The translations under genes and the position numbers were made by a program. A stretch of DNA of 64,000 nt from Palaemon carinicauda (lineage: Eukaryota > Arthropoda > Malacostraca > Decapoda > Palaemonidae), in assembly GCF_036898095.1 (NCBI RefSeq), contig NC_090725.1, positions 205,601,501 to 205,665,500 on the forward strand, read 5' to 3'. Below the pieces are notes generated by a model. That model was not told where the DNA came from. It saw nothing but the letters and a program-made list of their open reading frames with translations, and ran no database searches. Positions 1 through 8,936 of this stretch are shown in pieces (position 1 is the stretch's first letter; every line of letters starts with the position of its first letter).

Positions 1-46
<46 letters not shown>
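1..46. repeat. (AT)n microsatellite
   Basis: Nearly pure AT dinucleotide run with one interruption; it continues beyond the left edge of the window. Confidence 0.95.
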
Positions 47-48
<2 letters not shown>

Positions 49-236
49 GATGATAGAATGGGTCCCTAGATATTTCAAAAGAAGTAGGAGAAGGAAGAGA
101 AGACGTGGAATTGACGAACTAGATAAGTTTGCTATTGCGGACTGATATAGAAAGACCATAAACACATGTAAGTGGAAGGACATGTCTGTGGCCTTTGTTC
201 TGCAGTGGACTAGTAACGACTGATGATACTAATGAT
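46..236 (+). mobile_element. LINE fragment, 3' end (family B, RTE-like)
   Basis: This stretch matches by eye the 3' ends at 58365-58625 (plus) and 52330-52540 (minus). Shared words are GGAAGAGAAGA, GTGGAAGGACATGTCTG.GGCC and CAGTGGACTAGT.ACGACT. In the copy at 58.4 kb the frame reads as the C-terminal tail of a LINE polyprotein. Here the frame is broken by stops, so it is a dead 5'-truncated copy. It ends directly against an (AT)n tract. The family assignment rests on similarity inside the window plus the RT-linked minus-strand copy at 52.3-53.1 kb. Confidence 0.6.

Positions 237-239
<3 letters not shown>

Positions 240-304
<65 letters not shown>
240..304. repeat. (AT)n tract flanking the DIRS element
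   Basis: Pure AT run that stops at the first base of the DIRS element. A second AT tract starts immediately after the other end at 8941, so the element appears to have landed inside one microsatellite. Confidence 0.95.
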
Positions 305-309
<5 letters not shown>

Positions 310-679
310 GGATTTTGAGCGAAGCGAAAAATCTATTTTTGGGTGAGATGGCCATGTCGTCCTGATGGAAGTTCCTATAGGGTAGCTTCCTAGGGTATAT
401 TACAACTACGGCGATATTCCCAGAGAATTTACCTTAAGGTACCCAGAATTCTAACTCCTGGAGCGAATATCCCTAATGAAAGGGATATCGCGACATATCA
501 GAGGACGTATTCTTGACACGCACATGGCAATCTGCACCCCAAACAGAGATAACACATCGAGGGGTCAATTGGCAAGAAACGAAAACGGGAAAGAAAAAGG
601 GGGAGCCGCTCCCAAGGCTCCCTCTTCTTCAGTTTCGTAAGCGTGCCTGGCGCCAATCCTGGCGCCATCTGTATTCCTT
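305..679. repeat. DIRS inverted terminal repeat, coding 3' end
   Basis: Bases about 340-679 are the reverse complement of 8600-8940 with only scattered mismatches; the match ends after ATCTGTATTCCTT. Bases 305-339 are an end-specific extension with no counterpart at the other terminus. Such extensions at one terminal repeat are typical of DIRS-1. Confidence 0.9.
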
Positions 680-756
680 GTAGCGTACAAGAGGTGCTAC
701 AGATACTGTATGTAGGGAGGGGTACTACAGCCCTTTCATAGAAAGGGAAGGGCAGG

Positions 757-853
757 TCCATCAGGACGACATGGCCATCTCACCCAAAAATAGATTTTTC
801 GCTTCGCTCAAAATCCGTTTTTTGGGCTCAATCCATGTCGTCCTGATGGAAGT
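757..853. repeat. DIRS internal complementary region (ICR)
   Basis: Bases 757-821 are a perfect 65-bp reverse complement of the left terminus 305-369. Bases 821-853 are the reverse complement of the right terminus 8908-8940 with one mismatch (position 832). The two blocks meet at a T run (818-823). The region is therefore an inverted copy of the two element ends joined head to tail. In the DIRS-1 replication model the ICR templates the terminal sequence and closes the circular intermediate. Its position just inside the coding 3' terminal repeat agrees with that model. Confidence 0.88.
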
Positions 854-1430
854 ATACCAGAGCATTACTGTATCTGTGGATTCTCAGAACGTGCCGTACT
901 CCCCGGAGGTAATTTTTCCCGGTCGACTAGACCTAGAGACCTAAGATGTTACCGTTATACATCTTTTCAACTAACCATAAACCATGTTAGAGCTTCCTGC
1001 CCCCTACAGGGAAGAGTCCTACTAGACTCTGGAAAAGTCTCGAAGAGTACATATACCTATGTATGAATACCAGGCAAGCTAATATAGTGGTCTCACCCTA
1101 TATTAAGTAAAGCATAGTTTGTAAAGAACCACTGCGTCAATATGAAATATTGACCAGTTCTCTGCACAATACTTGTATTGGACAAAGGTTTATATCCGCA
1201 TAGGAGGAAACTTGTAAAACCGCCACCGTCCCCTTCTGGGACGGAGTCCTCCCATTAAGGGAAAGCATAAACCAATGCAACATAGCTTGCATAAAGGAAC
1301 AATTCTATTAGAATTATCCCAGATAAAGTACATAGAATGAATGCTCCATTATACCAATAAATTGACACAGGTGAAGGAGACGCAAGGTTCTCAAGAACAA
1401 GTTTATTGACAAACAATAAATAGACAGGTT

Positions 1431-1497
<67 letters not shown>

Positions 1498-1807
1498 AAG
1501 AGGATAACCCAAAACTTTAAGCATAAGTATGATAGTAAACAGAACTTGTTTATCTGAAAGAAAAAACATTATTGCCACTTTTAAGATACCGAGGTATCAA
1601 AGTCATAAAAGTCTGTATTACAAATCAATCACATTAGCGTTAGAAAACGCTCGGCACACATGTCTGCACTTATGCTAGGTTCACCTTTGGAAATGGAACA
1701 GTCTACGTGGGCAACTCAGTGCCCTCACTTAGTTTGTAGTACCGTATGGAACTACACACTCACCCTGGAATTAATCGTCCCAATTAAAACCACTGTTCCT
1801 CGCAGAG
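854..1807 (-). other. DIRS 3' non-coding region
   Basis: Sequence between the ICR and the recombinase stop codon. It has no ORF of note and contains a 59-bp (AT)n tract at 1437-1495. I see no further structure apart from the microsatellite. Confidence 0.6.
1437..1495. repeat. (AT)n microsatellite inside the DIRS element
   Basis: Pure AT run within the 3' non-coding part of the retrotransposon, so it either travels with the family or expanded after insertion. Confidence 0.95.
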
Positions 1808-3025
1808 TTAAACAGTAGGGTTAACGACGCGACCCACTGCTACCACAGATCTCTTTAGTTCCTCTACTTGCTTCGCATAGTGGCGAAAGAACACTCTGGA
1901 AGACTTCCAGCCAGTGTATGAACGGAGATGTTCAAAATCCATACAATTAAAGAAATTTAAGGATGAGGCAACTTTCCTCGGATCGTGACCTGCGGGTGTA
2001 CTGTCAGGATCCGCTCTGCGAATAAAATATGTGATTTTCGCTCTGAGTTGATTCAGAGATAAATTTGAGCCTGATGTTTCTCCCCTGAATAGTTGTCCAC
2101 CCTTGAAGTGTGAAGTTCTACGAAGATAGACCTTTAGGCATTCTACTGGAAATAGAGATGCATCTTCTTTCAGAGGGCAGATTCTCCAGGGACCCCACCT
2201 GTTGGTGGGTAACTCATTCTTGGCAAGAAATGTAGGATCCGGAAACAGGTTCAGTTCTCCCCCATCCAGGAACTGAACACGACCTGCCTCTCTCGAGAGG
2301 GCTACAATCTCACTAACCCTGGCCCCGGACGCGAGTGCAAATAGGAAAATAACTTTTTGTGTCAAATCCTTTAACGCACACTCCTCATTGCTCAACAGAG
2401 AAGCGAAATGAAGAACTTTGTCTAAAGACCATGAAATGGGCTTTGGAGGTGCTGAAGGTCTGAGCCTAGCGCAGGCTTTCGGAACTTTATTAAAGATCTC
2501 GTTACCGAGGTCGACCTGGAAGGCATATAGAATGGGTCTTGTCAAAGCAGACTTACACGCCGAAATCGTGTTAGCTGCCAACCCTTGACCATGGAGGTGG
2601 ATGAAGAAAGATAAGCAGAAGTCTGTAGAGATCTCCTGCGGATTCTTCGCCTTGACAAAGGCCACCCATTTTCTCAAAGATGACTCGTATTGCCTTTTAG
2701 TAGATTTGCACTTATATTCCTCTTGGAAGTCTATGCTGGCTTTCGAAATCCCGAAACGCTTTCTCACCGCTAGGGAGAGAAAATCATGAACTGCAGGGTC
2801 CGGGTTTTCTGTAATGAAGCGCAGACAGTCGACTTCTGGACTCGCTGGGTCAGAACTGGATCTGGTAGCGGTACAAACTTCAGCCGTAGTTCCAATGCCA
2901 GGGGGAACCACACGCTGTTCGGCCACTCGTGGGCCACTATTGCCGCTACCCCCTTGGAGGACCTCAGTTTGTTGAGGACCCTCAACGGAAGGTTGTGAGG
3001 AGGGAACAGATAAATCCTGGACCAT
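1808..3025 (-). CDS. DIRS tyrosine recombinase (YR)
   Basis: Phage-integrase-type recombinase that DIRS elements use instead of a DDE integrase to insert circular cDNA. The start chosen is the last ATG before the domain (3025), giving 405 aa; the frame itself is open back to 4576, but that upstream part lies antiparallel in meaning to the RT/RNase H frame and is not recombinase. The N-terminal core-binding segment begins near the STKRQYESSLRKW motif. In the catalytic domain the first Arg sits in GARVSEI, a candidate Lys in LAKNELP, the HxxR box in HDPRK, and the W then Tyr in GWKSSRVFFRHY, about 23 residues from the stop. So the R-K-HxxR-W-Y set appears complete. The frame overlaps the RNase H/MT frame by about 256 bp, the usual DIRS arrangement. 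The true start may depend on splicing or reinitiation. Confidence 0.87.
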   Translation of the reverse strand: MVQDLSVPSSQPSVEGPQQTEVLQGGSGNSGPRVAEQRVVPPGIGTTAEVCTATRSSSDPASPEVDCLRFITENPDPAVHDFLSLAVRKRFGISKASIDFQEEYKCKSTKRQYESSLRKWVAFVKAKNPQEISTDFCLSFFIHLHGQGLAANTISACKSALTRPILYAFQVDLGNEIFNKVPKACARLRPSAPPKPISWSLDKVLHFASLLSNEECALKDLTQKVIFLFALASGARVSEIVALSREAGRVQFLDGGELNLFPDPTFLAKNELPTNRWGPWRICPLKEDASLFPVECLKVYLRRTSHFKGGQLFRGETSGSNLSLNQLRAKITYFIRRADPDSTPAGHDPRKVASSLNFFNCMDFEHLRSYTGWKSSRVFFRHYAKQVEELKRSVVAVGRVVNPTV

Positions 3026-3558
3026 CTGTTCCAGTCGAGGGACATCGCGTCCACTGCTTCCGCTAAGGGGTCCTCGTACGGGGACACGTACAGGGGCAAC
3101 TTCTTGTTGTCTTTCGTCGCAAAGAGGTCTATCTGCAGTTCTGGGACTTGATTCAGAATGAAGGAGAATGATCCTGCGTCTAAGGACCATTCCGACTCTA
3201 TCGGTGTGAACCTGGATAGAGCGTCCGCTGTCACATTGCGGACTCCTTGAAGGTGAACTGCCGACAGGTACCACTTCTTCTTTTCCGCCAATCGGAAGAT
3301 GGCCAACATCACCTGGTTGAGAGGTGGTGACCTCGATCCTTGTCGATTCAAGTATCTCACAACTACCTCGCTGTCCATCACCAACCTTATGTGGATCGAG
3401 TGACGCGGGGAGACTTTCTTTAAGGTAAGGAGCACTGCCATAGCTTCTAGAAAGTTTATGTGAAAGGTCTTGAATAGCTTGGACCAAGTCCCCTGGACTT
3501 TTTTCCGATGAGAGTGACCTCCCCATCCCTCCTTCGAGGCGTCTGAGTGAATCGTCAC
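2770..3558 (-). CDS. DIRS RNase H plus DAM-like methyltransferase domain
   Basis: Continuation of the RT polyprotein in the same frame, downstream of an in-frame TGA at 3652-3654. The ATG at 3558 is simply the first available and probably not a natural start. Residue numbering from it puts the RNase H acidic residues at D6 (HSDASKEGWGG), E38 (NFLEAMAVL), D62 (MDSEVVV) and D112 (NVTADALSRF), a complete set. RNase H removes the RNA strand of the RNA:DNA hybrid. The C-terminal part (about 135-225), with IDLFATKDN, a YVSP/DAMSLDW stretch and LFPPHNLPLRVL, resembles the predicted methyltransferase domain that follows RNase H in DIRS-group elements. Whether that domain methylates anything is unknown. 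Confidence 0.85.
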   Translation of the reverse strand: MTIHSDASKEGWGGHSHRKKVQGTWSKLFKTFHINFLEAMAVLLTLKKVSPRHSIHIRLVMDSEVVVRYLNRQGSRSPPLNQVMLAIFRLAEKKKWYLSAVHLQGVRNVTADALSRFTPIESEWSLDAGSFSFILNQVPELQIDLFATKDNKKLPLYVSPYEDPLAEAVDAMSLDWNRWSRIYLFPPHNLPLRVLNKLRSSKGVAAIVAHEWPNSVWFPLALELRLKFVPLPDPVLTQRVQKSTVCASLQKTRTLQFMIFSP

Positions 3559-3651
3559 CGATGGGGGAGGTGGCTGAAGAAGAACCGACTTCTTTAGATG
3601 TCTGGCTTGGGACCAAGGCCTGAGAAGAGTACGTAGCCGAAGCGGAACTGG

Positions 3652-4737
3652 TCATCTCAGATCTCTTCGCGCGTTTGATGCATAACTTCTCCAAACTCCG
3701 GTTGCATCCTTTAGCTGTGCTCTTAGCACTGGGTCTGTCACCGAAGCAAACTGGAGAGAGCCCAGTACCCTCTCCTGTTCGCGTCTTGATATCCTTTCGG
3801 AATCTAGAAGTCTCTTGACAGAACCCGCTATCGCCTTCCTTTTCTTCGCCGGGATGGAGAAACGGTGTGACATTAGGTCCCAGTGGATTCCCAGCCACTG
3901 GAACTTTTGAGATGGAAAAAGTCGAGACTTTTTTCTGTTGATCTTGAAGCCTAGATACTCTAGGAACTGGATCACTTGACTGGAAGCTTGCAAGCATTCT
4001 GTCTCGGATGCTGCCCACACCAGCCAGTCGTCCAGGTAGGCTACTACCTGAATTCCCTTTAGGCATAATTGTTTGAGAGCTACGCTCGCAAGCTTCGTGA
4101 AAATCATTGGGGCTATATTTAGCCCGAATGGCATGGCTCTGAAGGCGTATAGTCTTCGTTGTAGCTTGAACCCTAGGTAGGGGGAGAGTCGACGGTTGAT
4201 TGGAACGTGCCAATAGGCGTCTGACAAGTCTATGGAGACGGAATATGCCCTCTTGGGCAGTAAGGTCCTTATGTGTTGCAGTGTTAGCATCTTGAATTTG
4301 CAATTCACTATGAACTTGTTGAGTGGCGACAAGTCCAGAATGATTCTGAGCTTTTCCGAGTCTTTCTTGGGAACACAAAACAGCCTCCCTTGGAATTTGA
4401 TGGACTTCACCTTTCGGATCACCTTTTTCTCCAACAGTTCTTGAACGTACTCCTCCAAAACGGGGGTGGAGTGTTGGAAAAACCGAAGGCACGGGGGTGG
4501 AGTGCTGTACCAGCTCCAGCCCAGTCCATTCTTGAGTAGGCTTTGGGCCCAGGGATCGAAGGTCCAGCGATCCCAAAATTTCATCAGTCTCCCTCCTACC
4601 GGTATCGTTTCACTTGGACTGCCGTCCTGAGGTCTTGCCTCCCTGACCGCGACCACCTCTGAATCCCCTTCCCCTTGAGGGGCGCCTAGACGAGCCTCTG
4701 GCTGCTCCTCTGTGTCGACACGGCCTGGGGTACCCAC
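3652..4737 (-). CDS. DIRS reverse transcriptase
   Basis: 361-aa frame ending in a TGA that looks secondary, because the same frame continues into RNase H. RT motifs in order: KKDSEKLRIILDLSPLN (about 124-140), catalytic Asp in SIDLSDAYWHV (D170), MPFGL (202-206) and the active-site box YLDD (234-237), then LGFKINRKKS and the thumb-proximal FQWLGIHWD (about 280). All three catalytic aspartates are present. It copies element RNA into cDNA, probably with a circular intermediate. The ATG at 4737 overlaps the last 52 bp of the Gag-like frame in another phase, so expression needs a frameshift, reinitiation or a spliced mRNA. The TGA could come from a C-to-T change in an Arg codon. Confidence 0.92.
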   Translation of the reverse strand: MGTPGRVDTEEQPEARLGAPQGEGDSEVVAVREARPQDGSPSETIPVGGRLMKFWDRWTFDPWAQSLLKNGLGWSWYSTPPPCLRFFQHSTPVLEEYVQELLEKKVIRKVKSIKFQGRLFCVPKKDSEKLRIILDLSPLNKFIVNCKFKMLTLQHIRTLLPKRAYSVSIDLSDAYWHVPINRRLSPYLGFKLQRRLYAFRAMPFGLNIAPMIFTKLASVALKQLCLKGIQVVAYLDDWLVWAASETECLQASSQVIQFLEYLGFKINRKKSRLFPSQKFQWLGIHWDLMSHRFSIPAKKRKAIAGSVKRLLDSERISRREQERVLGSLQFASVTDPVLRAQLKDATGVWRSYASNARRDLR

Positions 4738-6575
4738 TGGAATGTGGTCGGGGTTTGTACCACCATCTGGGGCACTGAAGGCAATGGCAATTGCAGTTGC
4801 TGTTGCTGTTTAAGAGGCTTGGCTGGCCGAGACGGTAGCCTAGTCCTCATAGTCTTCCTCTTCGGTTGAGGACCCTCATCCGGGGAAGACTTTCTTTTGA
4901 TAGCCAGGCCCCACTTCTGGAGAAGGTTTCTATTCTCCGTGGCGGCCTTATCAACAACTTCTTTGACCAATTCGCTAGGGAAAAGGTCTCTGCCCCAAAT
5001 GTTGGAGGAGATTAGTTTCCTTGGCTCGTGCCTCACCGTAGCCGAGGTGAACACGAACTCCCTACAAGCTCTCCTCGCCCTGACGAAGCTATAAAGATCC
5101 TTCGTCACTGTGGCCAGATGAGTCTTGGCCACTACCATGAACATTTCATGGACCTTGGGGTCACTTGCCATCGTCTCAAGAGTAGTCTGAAGAGACAATG
5201 AGGCAGCCAGTCTTTCTTTTGTCTCGAGCTCTCTCCGCAAAAGAAAGTCAGACAGTTTAGGGAGGTCCTCGCTGAACTGACGTCCGGCAATATCAGCCTC
5301 CAACTTCCCAACTGAGAAGGTAAGATGGGCGTCCTTCCAGTCTTTGTGGTCCATAGGCAGGGCCAGCGACAAGGGTTTACACTCCTCCAGGGAGGGGCAA
5401 GGCTTGCCGGCCTCGACTGCTTTTAGTACAGCCGCAAACCCTTTCTGTAAAAAGGGGAAGGCTCTAGCAGGAGAGGACACAAAGGAAGGGAGCTTCTTAC
5501 TCAATGCAGCTACCTTTGAGTTCGTGAAGCCCCTCTCTTTCATCGAGGATGAAAGCAAAGCTTGAGCCTTAGCATGGTCCATCACTATGACCTCCTTCGG
5601 CTCTGTCTCCTCCTTTGAAGCTGGTTCCTTCCTCAGCCGGACATAACAGTCCGGATATGACCCGTTGCTGGGCCAGAATTCCACCTCCTCTAGGGGAACT
5701 GAACCCAACTTATCCGAGATGACGATCTTTCCAGTCGTCATCGGCATGTGCTCAGCATACCTCCATGGGTTACCATCTGAGCACAAGGGAAGGTCTTTCA
5801 CATTGAGCCTTTTCTGGGGCCCATGTGATGCTGCAAGCCTCTGCATCTGCAGTTCCATTGCAGCCGCCTTCTCCTGATTCTCCTTCTGCATTTGTTGGAT
5901 CATTCCAACAATGGAGGAGAGGGACTGTCCCAGCTCTACTGGGAGGGCGGACGATGTTGAGGGAATAGGCTCCGGGATCTGAACCGGAGTAGCCGACACC
6001 TCGTCGGCCTCTTCCTCTACAATGTCTGGGGCTTGAACTTCATCCTGGCCTCCTGCCAGGAGGTCTTCCTCCAGACGCTCGTCCACGTCAGACATCCTGT
6101 CATCCAACTGGATGTCTTGCAAAGCGACCGCATCTTCAGCATCCACCTGGATCTGAACTTGAGGGATCTCCTCTTGAGGCTGGGGAATCACTGCATCAGC
6201 TGATGCCCTAGGGAAAAGATACGCCCTCATCTTCTCACTTGGAAGATAAGGTCCAGAGGTGTTCTTCTGGAAGCCCCTTACCCAGGTACGAAGCTTCTCC
6301 CTTGCAATATCCCTTGATTCCGCCGTCCTAGGGAAATCAAAGGCCTCAGTAATCAGGTTAGTGCACACGGTACATACCTGAGGGTCCCAATACTGGAGAT
6401 CACCCTTGGAGACAGCGCATGCTGCGTGCCTCCTACAAAACTCATGTCCGCAGAGGTTCTTACTGCGGACGTTGCAGAAAACACTTCCGCACTTCGGAGG
6501 GTCCTCCTGTAAAGAGAAGAAATTTCCATGAGTATCAAGTGAACTATGTATCACTGGATATGCACAGTTTAGCAT
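4686..6575 (-). CDS. DIRS ORF1, Gag-like protein
   Basis: 629-aa frame upstream of RT, in the position of ORF1 (gag) of DIRS elements. The N-terminal region has a Cys/His cluster between residues 29 and 71 (C29, C34, C42, H44, C47, H50, C53, C68, C71), plausibly zinc-binding and able to contact RNA. It is followed by an acidic stretch (about 140-205) and a short Q/E-rich likely coiled coil (MIQQMQKENQEKAAAMELQMQ). The C-terminal end is basic and Q-rich (PKRKTMRTRLPSRPAKPLKQ), suiting nuclear targeting or nucleic-acid binding. Codons 1-23 may be intron: a splice-acceptor-like sequence lies at 6507-6520, so the natural N-terminus may come from an unseen upstream exon. The Gag name is from position and composition, not from a motif unique to the family. 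Confidence 0.72.
   Translation of the reverse strand: MLNCAYPVIHSSLDTHGNFFSLQEDPPKCGSVFCNVRSKNLCGHEFCRRHAACAVSKGDLQYWDPQVCTVCTNLITEAFDFPRTAESRDIAREKLRTWVRGFQKNTSGPYLPSEKMRAYLFPRASADAVIPQPQEEIPQVQIQVDAEDAVALQDIQLDDRMSDVDERLEEDLLAGGQDEVQAPDIVEEEADEVSATPVQIPEPIPSTSSALPVELGQSLSSIVGMIQQMQKENQEKAAAMELQMQRLAASHGPQKRLNVKDLPLCSDGNPWRYAEHMPMTTGKIVISDKLGSVPLEEVEFWPSNGSYPDCYVRLRKEPASKEETEPKEVIVMDHAKAQALLSSSMKERGFTNSKVAALSKKLPSFVSSPARAFPFLQKGFAAVLKAVEAGKPCPSLEECKPLSLALPMDHKDWKDAHLTFSVGKLEADIAGRQFSEDLPKLSDFLLRRELETKERLAASLSLQTTLETMASDPKVHEMFMVVAKTHLATVTKDLYSFVRARRACREFVFTSATVRHEPRKLISSNIWGRDLFPSELVKEVVDKAATENRNLLQKWGLAIKRKSSPDEGPQPKRKTMRTRLPSRPAKPLKQQQQLQLPLPSVPQMVVQTPTTFQWVPQAVSTQRSSQRLV
6507..6520 (-). 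other. Candidate splice acceptor in DIRS ORF1
   Basis: On the minus strand a pyrimidine tract leads into TTTACAG followed by GAGGACC; the exon would begin at 6506 in frame with the Cys/His region. Donor-like sequences exist farther upstream (for example GAGAAG|GTATGC at about 7984), but I could not pair one with an open exon. Confidence 0.4.
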
Positions 6576-8599
6576 AACAATTCAGAAAGGAAGACACACA
6601 CTTGTGTTTCCTTCACAACCAATTGTTGCCGCCTTCCAGATTATAAAATCGTATGGTTAATCTCTTCTAGAATAACCAATGAAAAGTTTCCAGAGGAAAC
6701 AGGTGTAGCTCACACCTAAGCAATGATTTTAAAATCCTGGATAATAGACAAGAAAGAACTCACTTTCTTATCTGTAAGGCAACAGCAAAGGGCTGTGCAA
6801 GACAACACAAAAGTGTTAGAACACACAGTGCTGTACCAAAACTTATACTATAGTTTTCCTCTTACAGTATATGTTATACTGAAGAATACTGGTACAGTAT
6901 AGAAGGTTATGTGCCAGCCGGCACTTGCCGGCCGGCACACACCAAAACTAGCTTTAAAGTATACTACTTAACAGCTATAAGGCGGCAGAACGCTGGTCCA
7001 AATGCATGTGCCGGCCGGCAACAGCCAATATCGGCTACACAAGGTAGCACCCGGCTGCCGGCCACTGCTCCTGGCGACCGGCAGACAAGGGCTGACATTA
7101 GCCGGCCGGCAAAGGTAAACAACCGATGCCAGCCAGCAGCAAAAGAACCAGAGGACTACGACTGCCCGGCTGCCGGCCTCATAGGCTGGCAGCCGGGTCG
7201 GGTACAGCACTAGAAGAAAACAGAATGGATGCCGGGATAAGAGCGTAAACTACCTCCAAGCCCGGCAATCCGAAAGAGTGCATATAAGGAAGGGGAGAAT
7301 CTAATTCAGGCTTCCTGACCAATGCCGTCTGGCTCACAGGCAGGCATGGATGAGGGACCAAGGGAGGTCCGGGCAGCACTCAAAGCAGAAGACCTTTGCC
7401 GGCCGGCAGACTCTGCCGGCCGGCAAAGGACTGAGTCAATTCCACATCCTAACCTATCCTAGGTCCAGATGTAGAATGGCGTACAGTACTGTAATGGCTA
7501 GGCCATTACGGAGATAGAGGGGGAAGGGACAAAAGAGGGTCCTACCAACCTTGCTTTAGTGAAGGATCACCCGCAGCCAAGAAAACTCATCTTAGCCTAA
7601 GGGAGATCCAAGGAGGGAGGCCAGCAATACTTGCCAGCTCCCAAAGAACCAAAGCAAGGAAGGTGTTGCTACTCCCAGGGAAAGGATCTTATCCTCCCAC
7701 CGAGAACAGCAACAAGGACTAGTCTGCTAGATCACAAAAGAAGGAATCATCTAAGGAAGCTAAGCCTCCTATGTCTGTGTCAGGCCAGCGAGGGAGACTC
7801 TACCCCAAGCCAGACAAACACAGACTCAGACTAAAAACTCTGTTGTTCTGTCCCTCTCTGAAACCAGACTTACTGGAACAGGAAGGTACAGTAACACCCC
7901 AGTATAGTTTTATCGAAAGTTAATTCAGATAAACCACTTAGGGATAAGCCCAAGGCTTAAACAGAGGGAAAGGGATTGCATACCTTCTCCGAAGAAAAGA
8001 AAGCAACCGGGGAGTATGAGAAAGTATACTAAGGCTCCATAAGCAACTTAGCCTAGCCACCAAGAGAATCGATTACCTAAATCACCGAAACTCACTCGTA
8101 TACTATCTTGGAAATATTCAACATAATCTTAAATGTATAAAAAACAGCCTAAAGCTTCAATAAAATTTTAATACACTCGGAAAACCAAAATCATGCAGGA
8201 AGTACTAGGACCAAACGACTAGGCTACATGGCCTAGCGTAGGCCAGAGTTGGCAAATACTTCGCCAAAATAATACTAAAGCACGAAAGGAAATCCTATGT
8301 AACGCTAAATAGCTAAAATTTATCAAAGCAAAACAACCGGGAATGTCGCTCTGGCTAACTAAAACTCATACCTAGCGAGCGACAGCGTCCATGACGCCTC
8401 CGGTAGGCTACGGCTCTTGTAACAAAGATTAATCCTATTAATCACTTAAAAATTTACCAAGAGCCTACATTTATACATAAAAGAAATGGTACTCAACTTA
8501 TCAGAGGTCGACGAAGTTGGAGAAGCCATGAAAAGCTGAATAAATCCAAGATTTGCGAGAAACACAGGAAAAAACACCGAGTTGTTAAGCTACGCAAAA
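6576..8599 (-). other. DIRS 5' leader region
   Basis: About 2 kb between the coding 5' terminal repeat and ORF1. No convincing ORF; short frames at 6911-7379 are by-products of a GC-rich palindrome cluster. If ORF1 is spliced, the first exon should lie here or in the terminal repeat. Confidence 0.5.
6912..7425. repeat. Cluster of TGCCGGCCGGCA palindromes
   Basis: Exact 12-bp palindromes TGCCGGCCGGCA at 6926-6937, 7009-7020, 7397-7408 and 7414-7425. One-base variants occur at 6912-6923 and 7100-7111, with further half-sites (GCTGCCGGCC, GGCAGCCGGG) around 7040-7200. This is a sharp GC island in an otherwise AT-rich window and lies wholly inside the DIRS leader. Confidence 0.85.
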
Positions 8600-8936
8600 A
8601 GGAATACAGATGGCGCCAGGATTGGCGCCAGGCACGCTTACGAAACTGGAGAAGAGGGAGCCTTGGAAGCGGCTCCCCCTTTTTCTTTCCTGTTTTCGTT
8701 TCTTGCCAATTGACCCCTCGATGTGTTATCTCTTGTTTGGGGTGCAGATTGCCATATGGCGTGTCAAGAATACGTCCTCTGATATGTCGCGATATCCCTT
8801 TCATTAGGGATATTCGCTCCAGGAGTTAGAATTCTGGGTACCTTAAGGTAAATTCTCTGGGAATATCACCGTAGTTGTAATATACCCTAGGAAGCTACCC
8901 TATAGGAACTTCCATCAGGACGACATGGCTTGAGCC

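Noticed and set aside
3026..4576. N-terminal 517 residues of the 922-codon frame ending in the recombinase
   Set aside because: Ser/Arg/Pro-rich alternative-frame reading of RT/RNase H sequence, with no domain; only the C-terminal part is the recombinase.
2601..5877. Plus-strand frames of 62-73 codons inside the DIRS element
   Set aside because: They are opposite-strand shadows of Gag, RT and YR coding sequence.
6911..7213. GC-rich 100-aa frame in the DIRS leader
   Set aside because: Produced by the CCGG palindrome cluster; an 80-aa frame exists on the opposite strand and there is no domain.
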